Positions 50,446 to 60,040 of a stretch of DNA of 64,000 bases are shown in pieces. Position numbers and translations under genes: made by a program. The notes under the pieces are model-generated. The model searched no databases. It had not been told where the DNA came from and was given only the letters and a program-made list of their open reading frames with translations. The stretch is from Pseudomonadota bacterium. Lineage in GTDB: Bacteria > Pseudomonadota > Alphaproteobacteria > Acetobacterales > Acetobacteraceae. Positions within the stretch are counted from its first letter, which is position 1. The number at the start of each line of letters is the position of its first letter. The stretch lies in assembly GCA_021845985.1 (NCBI GenBank), contig JAJZES010000015.1, positions 1 to 64,000 of the forward strand. Direction: 5' to 3'.

Positions 50446-51276
50446 TCAGGCCGCCCGCAGCCCGAGCAGTTGCCGGGCCTGCGCCGGCGTCGCCACGCTG
50501 CGGCCATACTCGGCGCACAGCGCGGCGACCCGGCGGACAAGCTGGGCGTTGCTTTCCGCCAGCGTGTCCTTGTCCCAGCGGACGTTGTCCTCCAGCCCGG
50601 TGCGGCAATGGCCGCCGAGTTCCAGCGCCCAGTGGTTCAGCTCCAACTGATGCCGGCCGATGCCGGCCGCCGTCCAGGTCGCCTGCGGCAGCAGTTTTTT
50701 CAACTGCGCCAGCTCGAACTCCAGAATCTCACGGCGCGCCGGCAGGGCGTGTTTGACGCCGAAGACGAACTGCACATGCGGCGGCGGCGCCAGCAATCCC
50801 TGCGTCACCAGGTCGGCGGTGTTGTAGAGCATGGCGAGGTCGAACACCTCGATTTCCGGCTTGATCTCCAGATCCAGCATGGTTTTCGCCAGCCCCCGGA
50901 TGAACTCGGGCGGGTTCTCATAGACGATGGTGGGGAAATTGACCGAGCCGGTGGCGAGCGAGGCCATGTCGGGGCGCAGATGCAGCATCGCCCCGCGCTG
51001 CTCCAGCGCCCGGCCGCGCCCGCCGGTGGAAAACTGCACGATCATGCCCGGGCAGTGCTTGACGATCCCCTCCTGCAGCCGCGCGAAGCGTTCCGGGTCC
51101 GATGACGGGTTCTCCTGCTCGTCGCGGACATGCAGATGCGCCAGCGTCGCCCCGGCCTCGAATGAGGCATGGGTGCTCTCGATCTGCTCGGCGACGGTGA
51201 CCGGCAGCGCCGGATTGTCCTTCTTGCGCGGCACCGAGCCGGTGATGGCGACGGTGATGATGCAGGGGTCGGGCAT
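50446..51276 (-). CDS. Beta-keto acid cleavage enzyme (BKACE family)
   Basis: A 276-residue BKACE (DUF849) zinc enzyme that cleaves beta-keto acids with acetyl-CoA to acetoacetyl-CoA and a shorter CoA thioester. Family marks are VAITGSVPRK at the N terminus, AHLHVRDEQEN with the metal-binding His pair (about residue 46), FSTGGRGR and the Glu in KPEIEVFDLAML. The founding member cleaves 3-keto-5-aminohexanoate in lysine fermentation, but most bacterial members act on other keto acids. Position after pcaB suggests a 3-oxo-acid from aromatic catabolism, which is inference. Confidence 0.87.
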   Translation of the reverse strand: MPDPCIITVAITGSVPRKKDNPALPVTVAEQIESTHASFEAGATLAHLHVRDEQENPSSDPERFARLQEGIVKHCPGMIVQFSTGGRGRALEQRGAMLHLRPDMASLATGSVNFPTIVYENPPEFIRGLAKTMLDLEIKPEIEVFDLAMLYNTADLVTQGLLAPPPHVQFVFGVKHALPARREILEFELAQLKKLLPQATWTAAGIGRHQLELNHWALELGGHCRTGLEDNVRWDKDTLAESNAQLVRRVAALCAEYGRSVATPAQARQLLGLRAA

Positions 51277-51297
51277 GCGGGCGGTTCCTCGGTTTTT

Positions 51298-52650
51298 TCA
51301 GCAGCAGGATTTGGCGGCGGCGAGCACGCGGTCGATGAAGGCGTCGGCGCTGCCCAGATAGCGGGTCGGATCGGTCAGCCGGGCGATGGCGGCGGCATCC
51401 AGTTTGTCGGTGACCGCGGCCTCGCGCGACAGCGCCTCGGCAAGGCTGATGCCGCCGGCCAGCGCCGCGTCGCTGGCGTGGCGCACGACATGGTGCGCCT
51501 CCGTCCGGCCGAGCTGCGGCGCCAGCCCCATCATCACCGCCTCGGCGACGATCAGCCCGTTGGTGGCATCCAGATTGCGGCGCATGCGCGCGGCATCGAC
51601 CACCATGTCCTCGGCCAGCGCCTGCGCCGCCAGCAGGGCGCCGTGGGTCAGCACGAAGGCCTGCGGAATCGCCAGCGCCTCGGCCTGCCAGGGACCGGTG
51701 GCGCGCTCCTGGTCACCGGCCATCGCGTTCTGCATCAGCGGCACCAGCGCCTGCACGCCACGCGCGGCGGCGAGGATGTATTCCGAGGCGATCGGATTGC
51801 GCTTCTGGGGCATGGTGGAGGAGCCGCCACGGCCCTCGGCATGCGGCTCGGCCGCCTCGCCCACCTCGGTCTGGGTCAGCAGCACGATGTCGGTGGCGAT
51901 CTTGGCCAGCGAGCCGCAGAGCAGTCCGGCGAAGCCGACCGCCTCCGCCACCCCGTCGCGCGCCACATGCCACGGCGCCGGCGGCGCGGCGAGGCCGAGT
52001 TCGGCGGCCAGCGCTTCGAGCACCGTGATACCTGCATCGCCGAGACTGGCCAGGGTGCCGGCGGCGCCGCCGAACTGCACCCGCTCGACCCGCGGGCGCA
52101 ACTGATCGAGTCGTTGCACATGCGCCAGCAGCGGCTGCAGCCAGACCGCGCATTTGAGGCCGAAGGTGATCGGCAGCGCATGCTGCAGATGGGTGCGGCC
52201 GGGCATCACCGCACGGCGGTGGCGCGCCGCCTGCCCCGCCAGCGCCCGGATCGTCGCCAGCAACGACCCGCGCAGCAGCGCCAGCGCGTCGCGCAGTTGC
52301 AACGCCAGCGCGGTATCCAGAATATCCTGCGTGGTCGCGCCCCAATGCGTCCAGCGCCCGGCCTCGCCGGCCTGACGCGACAGCGCGGCGACCAGCGCCA
52401 CCACCGGATAGCCAACGCTGCGCACGCTGGCGCCGAGGGCCACCGGATCAAGCGTGACCTGCGGCGCCGCCGCGTCGATGGCGGCGGCGGCGGTGGCGGG
52501 GATCAGGCCGAGCCGTCCTTCGACCCGCGCCAACGCCGCCTCCACCACCAGCATGCGGCGCAGGCCGGCAACGTCGTCGAACACCGCGCGCATCGCGTCG
52601 GAGCCGAACACGGTGCCATAGATCGGACTGTCGGCAGGATTTATCGGCAT
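51298..52650 (-). CDS. pcaB: 3-carboxy-cis,cis-muconate cycloisomerase
   Basis: A 450-residue fumarase/aspartase-superfamily enzyme that lactonises 3-carboxy-cis,cis-muconate, the PcaGH product. The signature loop is GGSSTMPQKRNPIASE (about residues 276-291), with HWGATTQDILDTALALQLRD (about 97-116) and PGRTHLQHALPITFG. It opens directly onto an AraC-type remnant on the other strand. BKACE follows in the same direction 21 bases later. The start ATG at 52650 gives MPINPADSPIYG, a normal PcaB N terminus. Confidence 0.93.
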   Translation of the reverse strand: MPINPADSPIYGTVFGSDAMRAVFDDVAGLRRMLVVEAALARVEGRLGLIPATAAAAIDAAAPQVTLDPVALGASVRSVGYPVVALVAALSRQAGEAGRWTHWGATTQDILDTALALQLRDALALLRGSLLATIRALAGQAARHRRAVMPGRTHLQHALPITFGLKCAVWLQPLLAHVQRLDQLRPRVERVQFGGAAGTLASLGDAGITVLEALAAELGLAAPPAPWHVARDGVAEAVGFAGLLCGSLAKIATDIVLLTQTEVGEAAEPHAEGRGGSSTMPQKRNPIASEYILAAARGVQALVPLMQNAMAGDQERATGPWQAEALAIPQAFVLTHGALLAAQALAEDMVVDAARMRRNLDATNGLIVAEAVMMGLAPQLGRTEAHHVVRHASDAALAGGISLAEALSREAAVTDKLDAAAIARLTDPTRYLGSADAFIDRVLAAAKSCC

Positions 52651-52775
52651 TGTCGGCGCAGACTGGTAGGCTTGGCCGGCCCGGTCAAGCCGCTGCGGCA
52701 GGCCCGCCGCGGGACAAATCCTTGCCGCTGCGTCCGGCGCATCGCACCGGTGCCTGAGACGCGGCGAGATCGCCC

Positions 52776-53250
52776 GTGCCGCCGCACGCCGCGCTGCCGC
52801 GTCTCCACTTCGACACTGCCGCCCTGCCGGCGGTGCAGCAGTTCGACGCCAGGCAGGCGGCGGTCGCGGTCACCCATGAGGTCCGGCCGATGCGGCCGGG
52901 CGGCGCGGCGGGCTTCGCCGCCAGCGCCGATATCTGGTTGCTCGGCCCGCTGCTGCTCACCGTCGGACGCACCGACGCGCAGTATTTCATGCGCAGCCGG
53001 CAACGCGCCCGCCGCGACGGCATCGACCCTTTTCGCCTGCTGCTGATGCAGCGCGGCGACTGGCTGGGCGAGCTGGCCGGGCGCGAGATCACCGCCGGCG
53101 GCGGCCGAGGGCCACGGGCTGATGCTGGAGGGCGGCGTCGGCGCATTGATGGCCGACCATTTGCGGGCGCTCGCCCTGCGCCTGCCGCAACTGACGATGG
53201 CCGATGCGCCGGTCGGCTATCGCGACTGGATGCGCGCGCTGCGCGCCTGA
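52776..53250 (+). pseudogene. Broken AraC-family regulator
   Basis: The first frame from a GTG at 52776 reads a typical AraC N-terminal ligand domain (RLHFDTAALPAVQQFDA, IWLLGPLLLTVGRTDAQYF, RRDGIDPFRLLLMQRGDWLGE). Near 53105 the frame shifts, with an internal deletion of about 70 residues, to another frame that continues HGLMLEGGVGALMADHLRALALRLPQL and stops at 53250. The C-terminal HTH is absent. An intact relative would regulate aromatic catabolism, so this pca locus has probably lost its local regulator. Confidence 0.7.
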
Positions 53251-53259
53251 CGGCGCCGC

Positions 53260-53781
53260 TCAGAACTCCATGAACACTGTTTCGCCGGCGCCCTGGAGGC
53301 GGATTTCGCTGTGCCACGCGCCCGGCCCGGTGGCATGGGCGATCAGCGTGGCGCGGCGGGCCGGGTCGTCGATCAGATTGAGGATCGGGTCGCTGTCGTT
53401 GAGCGGCTCGCCGGCGAAATAGACCCGCGTGACGAGGCGGCCGAGGATGCCGCGGGCGAGCAGGTTGAGCGCTACATGCGGCGCCTGCTGGGCATTGCCG
53501 GGGCCGGGCAGCGGGCCCGGGCGAATGGTGGTGAACCGGAACATACCCGCGGCGTCGGTGGCGGCCCGCCCATAGCCGGGGAAGGTGGCATCGCAGGCCG
53601 GGCTGGCCTGCCACAGCTCGACGCAGGCATCCGTCACCAGCGCGCCGGCGCCGTCGGTGATCCGCCCGGTCAGCGTCATGCGTTCCCCGACGGCACCGAA
53701 GCGCGTCAGGTCCGCCCATTCCGGGTGCTCGATCAGATGCCAGTAAGGGCCGATGGTCTGGCTGGCGGTTGCGATTGGCAT
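53260..53781 (-). CDS. pcaG: Protocatechuate 3,4-dioxygenase, alpha subunit
   Basis: A 173-residue alpha subunit that pairs with PcaH for intradiol cleavage of protocatechuate. Features are ASQTIGPYWHLIEHPEWADL at the N terminus, CVELWQASPACDATFPGYGRAATD and the C-terminal GAWHSEIRLQGAGETVFMEF in parts. Like other alpha subunits it lacks the full set of iron ligands, which lie in the beta subunit. It is the last gene of the pcaD-pcaH-pcaG set, 4 bases after the pcaH stop, next to the AraC remnant on the other strand. Confidence 0.93.
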   Translation of the reverse strand: MPIATASQTIGPYWHLIEHPEWADLTRFGAVGERMTLTGRITDGAGALVTDACVELWQASPACDATFPGYGRAATDAAGMFRFTTIRPGPLPGPGNAQQAPHVALNLLARGILGRLVTRVYFAGEPLNDSDPILNLIDDPARRATLIAHATGPGAWHSEIRLQGAGETVFMEF

Positions 53782-53785
53782 GGCG

Positions 53786-54481
53786 TCACGCCTCCATCGG
53801 GGTTGCGCCGCGACCGCGCAGGACGATGTCGAACCGATAGCCGAGCGCCTGCTCCGGCCGGGTGATCTCGATGTCGAAAGCGGCGATCAGCCGCTCGCGC
53901 GCCGCCGCGTCCGGCACCGCATGAAAGATCGGGTCGAGCGCCAGCAGCGGATCGCCGGGAAAATACATCTGGGTGATCAGCCGCGTGGCGAAGGCGGGGC
54001 CGAACAGCGAGAAGTGGATGTGGTTCGGCCGCCACGCATTGTAGTGGTTGCGCCACGGATAGGCGCCGGGCTTGATCGTCGTCACCATGTACCAGCCGTC
54101 ATCGTCGGTGAACACGCGCCCCTCGCCCTTGAAGCGCGGGTCGAGCGGGGCGTCGTGCTGGTCGCCGGGGTGGTTGTAGCGGCCGGCGGCATTGGCCTGC
54201 CACAGTTCCAGCATGGTGCGCCGCACCGGCGCGCCGTTTTCGTCCAGCACCCGGCCGCGCACGATGATGCGCTCGCCCTGCGCCTCGTGGCCACCGCTGC
54301 GGGCCATGTCGATGATCGCCGGATACTGCGACGGCGAGAACTGCGGAAAGCTGGTTTCGGTCACCGTCTGCGGGATGCGCAGCAGGGTCTGCTGCGGGTG
54401 CCGCTGTTGGGTGCTGCCGTAGCTCGGCGTGTTGTTGTTCGGCTGCGTGTTGGGTGCCGGCGGACGGAACATCTCGGTCAT
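53786..54481 (-). CDS. pcaH: Protocatechuate 3,4-dioxygenase, beta subunit
   Basis: A 231-residue intradiol dioxygenase subunit with the non-haem iron. The ligands are visible as Tyr in GRYNHPGDQ (about residue 105), Tyr and His in YPWRNHYNAWRPNHIHFSLFG (about 140-160), two Tyr and two His in total. The product is 3-carboxy-cis,cis-muconate for PcaB. It overlaps pcaD by 4 bases and is followed after 4 bases by pcaG. An N-terminal extension rich in Asn/Thr/Pro precedes the conserved core. Confidence 0.94.
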   Translation of the reverse strand: MTEMFRPPAPNTQPNNNTPSYGSTQQRHPQQTLLRIPQTVTETSFPQFSPSQYPAIIDMARSGGHEAQGERIIVRGRVLDENGAPVRRTMLELWQANAAGRYNHPGDQHDAPLDPRFKGEGRVFTDDDGWYMVTTIKPGAYPWRNHYNAWRPNHIHFSLFGPAFATRLITQMYFPGDPLLALDPIFHAVPDAAARERLIAAFDIEITRPEQALGYRFDIVLRGRGATPMEA

Positions 54482-55266
54482 GCTGATGCCTCCATGCGAT
54501 CGAGAAAGTGGCGCAGCGCCGTGGTGACGTGGCCGGCCTGCTCGAAGGTCGGAATGTGCGAAGCGTCCGCGATCACCTCCAGCATGGCGCCGGGAATGGC
54601 GGCGGCGAGCGCCTGCGCCGCTGCCGGCGGCGTCGCCGGATCCTGCGCGCCGACCAGCACCAGCGCCGGCAGGCGCAGCGCCGCGGTGTCGGCCAAAAGA
54701 TCGGCGGCGGCAATGGCCTCGGCGGCGGCGGCATAGCCCTCGGCGTCGGTACGCAGCAGCATCGTCCGCAGCCCGTGGGTCGAGGGGTCATCGAGGAAGC
54801 CCGGCGTCACCCAGCGCGAGACCACCGCATCGGCGATGGCGGCCATGCCGCGCGCCCGCACGATCGCCGCCCGCTCGCGCCAGAAATCGGGCGGCGGAAT
54901 GGCCAGTGCGGTGTCGCACAGCATCAGCGAACGGACGCGGCCGGGGGCCAGGGCGGCAACCGACTGCGCCACCAGCCCGCCGATCGACAGGCCGCCGACA
55001 TGCACCCGATCGACCGCCAACGCATCGAGCACCGCCAGCGCGTCCCGCGCCAAGCCGGCGATGCTGCCGGGGCCGGGCGTGGTGCCGGTCAGCCCGTGGC
55101 CGCGCAGGTCGGGGCGGATGACGCGGAACCGCTCGGCCAGCGCCGCCGCCTGCGCCTCCCACACCCGCGCCTCGGTGCCGAGCGAGTGCAGCAGCAGCAG
55201 CGCCGGTGCCGTCGCCGGTCCGGCGATCTCGACATGCACCACCAGCCCGGACAGGCGCAGGAACAT
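54478..55266 (-). CDS. pcaD: 3-oxoadipate enol-lactonase
   Basis: A 262-residue alpha/beta hydrolase that opens beta-ketoadipate enol-lactone. The nucleophile elbow is VGGLSIGGLVAQS (Ser about residue 98), with HSLGTEARVWEAQ upstream and ADASHIPTFEQ carrying the catalytic His near the C terminus. The length is that of a stand-alone PcaD; there is no fused PcaC domain, and pcaC is not elsewhere in the window. The ATG at 55266 lies after GGGGGA. It starts the minus-strand pcaDHG block, divergent from the crotonase gene. Confidence 0.9.
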   Translation of the reverse strand: MFLRLSGLVVHVEIAGPATAPALLLLHSLGTEARVWEAQAAALAERFRVIRPDLRGHGLTGTTPGPGSIAGLARDALAVLDALAVDRVHVGGLSIGGLVAQSVAALAPGRVRSLMLCDTALAIPPPDFWRERAAIVRARGMAAIADAVVSRWVTPGFLDDPSTHGLRTMLLRTDAEGYAAAAEAIAAADLLADTAALRLPALVLVGAQDPATPPAAAQALAAAIPGAMLEVIADASHIPTFEQAGHVTTALRHFLDRMEASA

Positions 55267-55401
55267 TGACCGCTTCCCCCGGCGACAAGCCGCCAGTATG
55301 CGGCCGGCGGCGGCGGCGGCAAGATGCGTTGTGCAACGCTGACATTCCGTCGCATAACGGCAGCCAACCGGTGCAGGCCGGACACAACACACGGGAAACG
55401 C

Positions 55402-56181
55402 ATGACCGCCCTTCCCTCCTCGCTTGCCGCCGAGCACCGCGACGGCATCGCCCTGCTGCGGCTGACCCGTCCGGCCAAGCGCAACGCCATCGACGATGCC
55501 ATGATCGAGGGCATCGGCCGCTTCTTCGCCAAGCTGCCGGCGGCGACGCGCGCGGTGATCGTGCATGGCGAGGGCGCCCATTTCTGCGCCGGCCTCGACC
55601 TCTCCGCGGTGACCGAGAACGACGCCACCGAGGGCATGCTCCACTCGCGCGCCTGGCACCAGGCGTTCGAGCGGATCGAGGCGGGGGCGGTGCCGGTGAT
55701 TGCGGTGCTGCAGGGGGCGGTGATCGGCGGCGGCCTGGAACTGGCCTGCGCCTGCCATATCCGCATCGCCGAGCCGTCGGCCTATTTCGCGCTGCCGGAA
55801 GGCCAGCGCGGCATCTTCGTCGGCGGCGGCGGCGCGGTGCGGCTGCCGCGGCTGATCGGGACGGCGCGGATGATCGACATGATGCTGACCGGCCGCACCT
55901 ATGGCGCCGCCGAGGGGGCAGCGGTCGGCTTCGCCCAATATCTGGTCGAGGCCGGGACCGGGATGGACAAGGCGCTGGCGCTGGCGCGGCACATGACGAC
56001 GCTGGCGCCGCTGACCGTGTTCGCCGTGCTGCAGGCGCTGCCGCGCATCGCCGAAACCGACCCGCGCACCGGGCTGTTGATGGAAAGCCTGATGGCCGCC
56101 ATCGCCGCCGCCGACCAGGAAGCCAAGAGCCGGCTGCACGATTTTCTGGAGAAACGTGCGCCGAAGGTCGTCCACGAATGA
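55402..56181 (+). CDS. Crotonase-family hydratase (candidate feruloyl/p-coumaroyl-CoA hydratase)
   Basis: A 259-residue crotonase. Both catalytic glutamates are present: GGGLELACACHIRIA (about residue 113) and FALPEGQRGIFVGGGG (about 133). HFCAGLDLSAVTEND forms the oxyanion loop. It starts the operon with the ligase, thiolase, SDR and thioesterase, and its stop overlaps the ligase start. That set implies hydration of an aryl-propenoyl-CoA rather than straight aldehyde cleavage. I chose ATG 55402, preceded by GGGAAACG; a longer frame begins at 55324. Confidence 0.82.
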   Translation: MTALPSSLAAEHRDGIALLRLTRPAKRNAIDDAMIEGIGRFFAKLPAATRAVIVHGEGAHFCAGLDLSAVTENDATEGMLHSRAWHQAFERIEAGAVPVIAVLQGAVIGGGLELACACHIRIAEPSAYFALPEGQRGIFVGGGGAVRLPRLIGTARMIDMMLTGRTYGAAEGAAVGFAQYLVEAGTGMDKALALARHMTTLAPLTVFAVLQALPRIAETDPRTGLLMESLMAAIAAADQEAKSRLHDFLEKRAPKVVHE

Positions 56182-58013
56182 GCGGCGCGGTGCGCAAGGT
56201 GCGGCTCGGCAGCCCGGAGGTGACGTTCGAGACGCTGCCCGACGGCACCGTCATGGTGCGTCCGCGCGGCACCCTGCCGCCCTATCCGGCGCGCATCACC
56301 GAGCGGCTGGAGCACTGGGCGCGCGTGGCACCCGAGCGGGTGTTCCTGGCGCGGCGCGATGCGGCGGGCGACTGGCGGCGGGTGACCTATGGCGAGACGA
56401 TGGCGGACGTGCTGCGCCTCGGGCAGGCGCTGCTCGACCGCGGCCTGTCGGCCGAACGACCGCTGGCGATCCTCTCGGGCAACGGCATCGAACACGCCCT
56501 TCTGGGTCTCGCGGCGATGCATGTCGGCGTCCCCTATGCGCCGATTTCTCCCGCCTACTCAATCGTCTCCAAGGATTATCTCAAACTTCGGCAGATCGTC
56601 GAGGTGCTGCGGCCGGGCCTCGTCTTCGCCGACTCCGCGGCTCAGTTCGCCGCCGCCATCGCCGCGACGCTGCCACCGGAGGTGGAGGCGGTGTGTGTCG
56701 GCGCAGGCGGCACCGATCGGGCGTTCACCCCGTTCGCGGCGCTGCTGGCAACGCCCGCGACCGCCGCGGTGGACGCGGCGGCGGCGGCGGTCGGACCGGA
56801 AACGATCGCCAAGATCCTGTTCACCTCGGGGTCAACCGGGGTGCCGAAGGGGGTGATCAACACCCAGCGCATGCTGTGCAGCAACCAGGAGATGCTGCGC
56901 ACGTCGCTGGCGTTCATGGCCGAGGAGCCGCCGGTGCTGGTCGATTGGCTGCCGTGGAACCACACTTTCGGCGGCAACCACAATGTCGGGCTGGTGCTGT
57001 ACAACGGCGGCACGCTCTACATCGACGACGGCAAGCCGATGCCGGGCGGCATCGAGGCCACGGTGCGCAATCTGCGGGAGATTGCTCCGACGATCTATTT
57101 CAACGTCCCCAAAGGGTTCGAGGAGCTGGTGCATTATCTGCGGCGCGAACCGGCGCTGCGCCAGCAATTCTTCAGCCGGGTCAAATTGATGTTCTACGCC
57201 GGCGCCGGCCTCGCCCAGCATGTCTGGGACGCGCTGGAGGAACTGGCGATGGCGACGGTCGGCGAGCGCATCGCCATGCTGACCGGCCTCGGCACCACCG
57301 AAACCGCGCCATTCGCCCTGGTCTGCCGGCCGGATTTCTCCGGCGCCGGAATGGTCGGCCTGCCGGTGACCGGCAATGAGATGAAGCTCGCGCCGGTCGG
57401 CGACAAGATGGAAGTGCGGCTGCGCGGGCCGAACATCACGCCGGGCTACTGGCGCGCCGAGGCGGCGACACGCCAGGCCTTCGACGACGACGGGTTCTAC
57501 CGGCTCGGCGATGCGCTCAAATTCATCGACCCGGCGCGGCCGGAGATCGGCTTCCTGTTCGACGGCCGCATCTCCGAGGATTTCAAGCTGGCGACGGGAA
57601 CCTGGGTCAGCGTCGGGCCGCTGCGCGCGGCGCTGATTGCCGGGCTGGCGCCCTATGTGCGCGACGTGGTGATCGCCGGCATCGATCGCGATTACGTCGC
57701 CGTGCTGTTCATCCCCGATCTGCATGCCTGTCGCGCCCATTGCCCGGACGGCGACGTCGCCGCGCTGCTGGCGCATCCGGCGCTGCATGCCGCGCTGCGC
57801 AGCAGGCTGCAGGCGCTGGCGGCGCAGAGCACCGGCAGCTCGAACCGGGTGCGCCGCGCGCTGCTGCTGCATGAAGCGCCGTCGATCGACGCCGGCGAGA
57901 TCACCGACAAGGGTTCGATCAACCAGCGCGCCATGCTCGATCGCCGCGCCGCGCTGGTCACCGCACTGTATGCCGAGCCGCCGTCCGCCGACATCATCCG
58001 CATCGAGGAGTGA
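56178..58013 (+). CDS. fcs: Feruloyl-CoA synthase-like acyl-CoA ligase
   Basis: A 611-residue AMP-dependent acyl-CoA synthetase of the feruloyl-CoA synthase type. The AMP loop is [14 protein letters not shown] (about residues 212-225), with [14 protein letters not shown] and [12 protein letters not shown] (about 372) and [22 protein letters not shown] (about 459) as the hinge region; KGSINQ near the C terminus carries the adenylation lysine. The N-terminal [18 protein letters not shown] matches this subgroup. Probable substrates are ferulate, p-coumarate or caffeate. It overlaps the crotonase gene by 4 bases and is followed after 2 bases by the thiolase. Confidence 0.86.
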   Translation: MSGAVRKVRLGSPEVTFETLPDGTVMVRPRGTLPPYPARITERLEHWARVAPERVFLARRDAAGDWRRVTYGETMADVLRLGQALLDRGLSAERPLAILSGNGIEHALLGLAAMHVGVPYAPISPAYSIVSKDYLKLRQIVEVLRPGLVFADSAAQFAAAIAATLPPEVEAVCVGAGGTDRAFTPFAALLATPATAAVDAAAAAVGPETIAKILFTSGSTGVPKGVINTQRMLCSNQEMLRTSLAFMAEEPPVLVDWLPWNHTFGGNHNVGLVLYNGGTLYIDDGKPMPGGIEATVRNLREIAPTIYFNVPKGFEELVHYLRREPALRQQFFSRVKLMFYAGAGLAQHVWDALEELAMATVGERIAMLTGLGTTETAPFALVCRPDFSGAGMVGLPVTGNEMKLAPVGDKMEVRLRGPNITPGYWRAEAATRQAFDDDGFYRLGDALKFIDPARPEIGFLFDGRISEDFKLATGTWVSVGPLRAALIAGLAPYVRDVVIAGIDRDYVAVLFIPDLHACRAHCPDGDVAALLAHPALHAALRSRLQALAAQSTGSSNRVRRALLLHEAPSIDAGEITDKGSINQRAMLDRRAALVTALYAEPPSADIIRIEE

Positions 58014-58015
58014 GC

Positions 58016-59275
58016 ATGAGCGCAACCGTACCGAGGCGCGCGCTGCACGCGGCATGGCCGGATGCGTGGCTGCTCGACGGCAGCCGCACGCCGTTCGTCG
58101 ATTACAACGGCGCGCTGGCGCTGGTGTCGCCGATCGATCTCGGCATCAAGGCGGCGCGTGCGGCGCTGGCGCAGGCCGACGTGCCGCCCGACGACATCGG
58201 CACCGTTATCGTCGGCAGCATGGCGCAGGCGAGTTTCGATACCTACATGACGCCGCGGCATGTCGCGCTGTATGCCGGCGTGCCGGTCGAGGTGCCGGCG
58301 CATATGGTGCAGCGTGTCTGCGGCACCGGCATCGAGGCGATCATGCAGGCGGCCGACGCCACCGCGCATCGCGGCGTCGATGTCGCGCTGGTGGTCGGCA
58401 CCGAGAGCATGAGCCGCAACCCGATCGCCGCCTATACCCATCGCGGCGGGTTTCGCATGGGGCAGGTCGAGTTCAAGGATTTTCTGTGGGAGGCGCTGCT
58501 CGATCCGTCCTGCGGCTGCACCATGGGCGACACGGCGGAAAATCTCGCGCGCCGCCACGACATCACCCGCGACGACGTCGATGGCTTCGCCGCGCGCAGT
58601 TTCGCGCGTGCCCTTGCCGCGCGCCAGAGCGGCTTCTTCGCCGACGAGATTTCTCCCGTCATCAGCGAGGCCTTCGCCCGCGACGGCCTCGCCGCGCGTG
58701 GCATCTGGCTGCCGCGCGGCATCGAGACGGTGACCCAGGACAGCCATGTCCGCGCCTCGCCCGCCGAGGTGCTGGCGAAGATCAAGCCGGCCTTCGGCGG
58801 CGTGCAGACCGGCGGCAACAGCTCGGCGGTGGTCGATGGCGCGGCGGCGGTGATGGTCTGCTCGGGCGACTATGCCCGCGCGCGGGGCCGTGCGCCGCTG
58901 GCGCGCATCGTCGCCGGCACGGTGGTCGGCTGCCCGCCGGAGATCATGGGCATCGGCCCGGTGCCGGCGATCGAGGCGCTGCTGGCAGCGACCGGGCTGG
59001 CCCTCGGCGACATCGACCGGGTCGAGATCAACGAGGCGTTTGGCGCCCAGGTGATGGCCTGCGCGCGGACGCTCGGCCTCGATGAGGCGCGGCTCAACGT
59101 CAACGGCGGCGCCATCGCCATCGGCCATCCGCTCGGCGCGACCGGGGTACGGCTGGCGTTGACCCTGGGGCGCGAGTTGCGACGGTCGGGACTGCGGCGC
59201 GGCATCGCCTCGGCCTGCATCGGCGGCGGGCAGGGCATCGCCCTGCTGGTGGAAAATCTGGCGGCGGAGCACTGA
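58016..59275 (+). CDS. Thiolase (acetyl-CoA acyltransferase)
   Basis: A 419-residue thiolase with the acyl-enzyme Cys in VQRVCGTGIEAI (about residue 102) and the catalytic His and Cys in NGGAIAIGHPLGATGV (about 374) and SACIGGGQGIAL (about 404). In this operon it would release acetyl-CoA from a 3-aryl-3-oxopropanoyl-CoA, giving an aroyl-CoA. A PcaF-type role is the alternative. ATG 58016 is chosen because GAGGAG precedes it; a GTG at 58010 is possible. It differs clearly from PhaA. Confidence 0.87.
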   Translation: MSATVPRRALHAAWPDAWLLDGSRTPFVDYNGALALVSPIDLGIKAARAALAQADVPPDDIGTVIVGSMAQASFDTYMTPRHVALYAGVPVEVPAHMVQRVCGTGIEAIMQAADATAHRGVDVALVVGTESMSRNPIAAYTHRGGFRMGQVEFKDFLWEALLDPSCGCTMGDTAENLARRHDITRDDVDGFAARSFARALAARQSGFFADEISPVISEAFARDGLAARGIWLPRGIETVTQDSHVRASPAEVLAKIKPAFGGVQTGGNSSAVVDGAAAVMVCSGDYARARGRAPLARIVAGTVVGCPPEIMGIGPVPAIEALLAATGLALGDIDRVEINEAFGAQVMACARTLGLDEARLNVNGGAIAIGHPLGATGVRLALTLGRELRRSGLRRGIASACIGGGQGIALLVENLAAEH

Positions 59276-59278
59276 GAG

Positions 59279-60040
59279 ATGCAGATTGCGGGTTGTTCGG
59301 CCATCGTCACCGGCGGCGGCTCCGGCCTCGGCGCGGCGACGGCGACACGGCTGGCCGGGTTGGGCTGCCGTGTCACGGTGCTCGATCGCGACGCGGCGCG
59401 GGCGGCGGACGTGGCCGGGCGGATCGACGGCTTCGCCGTTGTCGCCGATGTCGCCGATGCCGCCGCATGCGCCGCGGCGGTCGATGCGGCGACGGCGCGG
59501 CATGGCGCCGCGCGCATCCTGGTCAACTGCGCCGGCATCGGCACCGCCGGGCGCATCGTCGGGCGCGACGGGGCAATGCCGCTGGATGCGTTCGAGCGGG
59601 TCATCCGCGTCAACCTGATCGGCACGTTCAACCTGCTGCGCCTCGCCGCCGCGGCGATGAGCACGCTCGCCGCGGACGCCGGCGGCGAGCGTGGTGTGAT
59701 CATCAACACCGCCTCGATCGCCGCCTATGACGGACAGATCGGTCAGGCCGCCTATGCGGCGTCGAAGGGCGGCATCGTCGGGCTGACCCTGCCGGCGGCG
59801 CGCGAACTGGCGCGCTTCGGGGTGCGCGTGCTGACCATCGCGCCCGGCCTGTTCCGCACCCCGCTGGTCGAGACGTTGCCGGCGGAGACGCAAGCCGGTC
59901 TCGCCGCCAGCATCCCGTTTCCGGCCCGGCTCGGCGAGCCGGCGGAGTTCGCGGCACTGGTGGTGTCGTGCGTGGAAAACCCGTTCCTCAACGGCGAGAC
60001 CATCCGGCTCGACGGCGCGCTGCGCATGGCGCCGCGATGA
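59279..60040 (+). CDS. Short-chain dehydrogenase (candidate 3-hydroxyacyl-CoA dehydrogenase)
   Basis: A 253-residue SDR with the cofactor motif TGGGSGLGAAT (residues 11-21) and the catalytic Ser, Tyr and Lys in NTASIAAYDGQIGQAAYAASKGG (about 142-164). It resembles type-II 3-hydroxyacyl-CoA dehydrogenases (PGLFRTPLVETLP). In the operon it would oxidise 3-hydroxy-3-aryl-propanoyl-CoA between the crotonase and the thiolase. The stop overlaps the thioesterase start (ATGA). Confidence 0.86.
   Translation: MQIAGCSAIVTGGGSGLGAATATRLAGLGCRVTVLDRDAARAADVAGRIDGFAVVADVADAAACAAAVDAATARHGAARILVNCAGIGTAGRIVGRDGAMPLDAFERVIRVNLIGTFNLLRLAAAAMSTLAADAGGERGVIINTASIAAYDGQIGQAAYAASKGGIVGLTLPAARELARFGVRVLTIAPGLFRTPLVETLPAETQAGLAASIPFPARLGEPAEFAALVVSCVENPFLNGETIRLDGALRMAPR

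Noticed and set aside
52685-53719. A minus-strand frame of 344 codons over the AraC remnant and pcaG
   Set aside because: Arg/Pro-rich antisense sequence. The pcaG frame and the remnants of AraC in the other direction account for this region.
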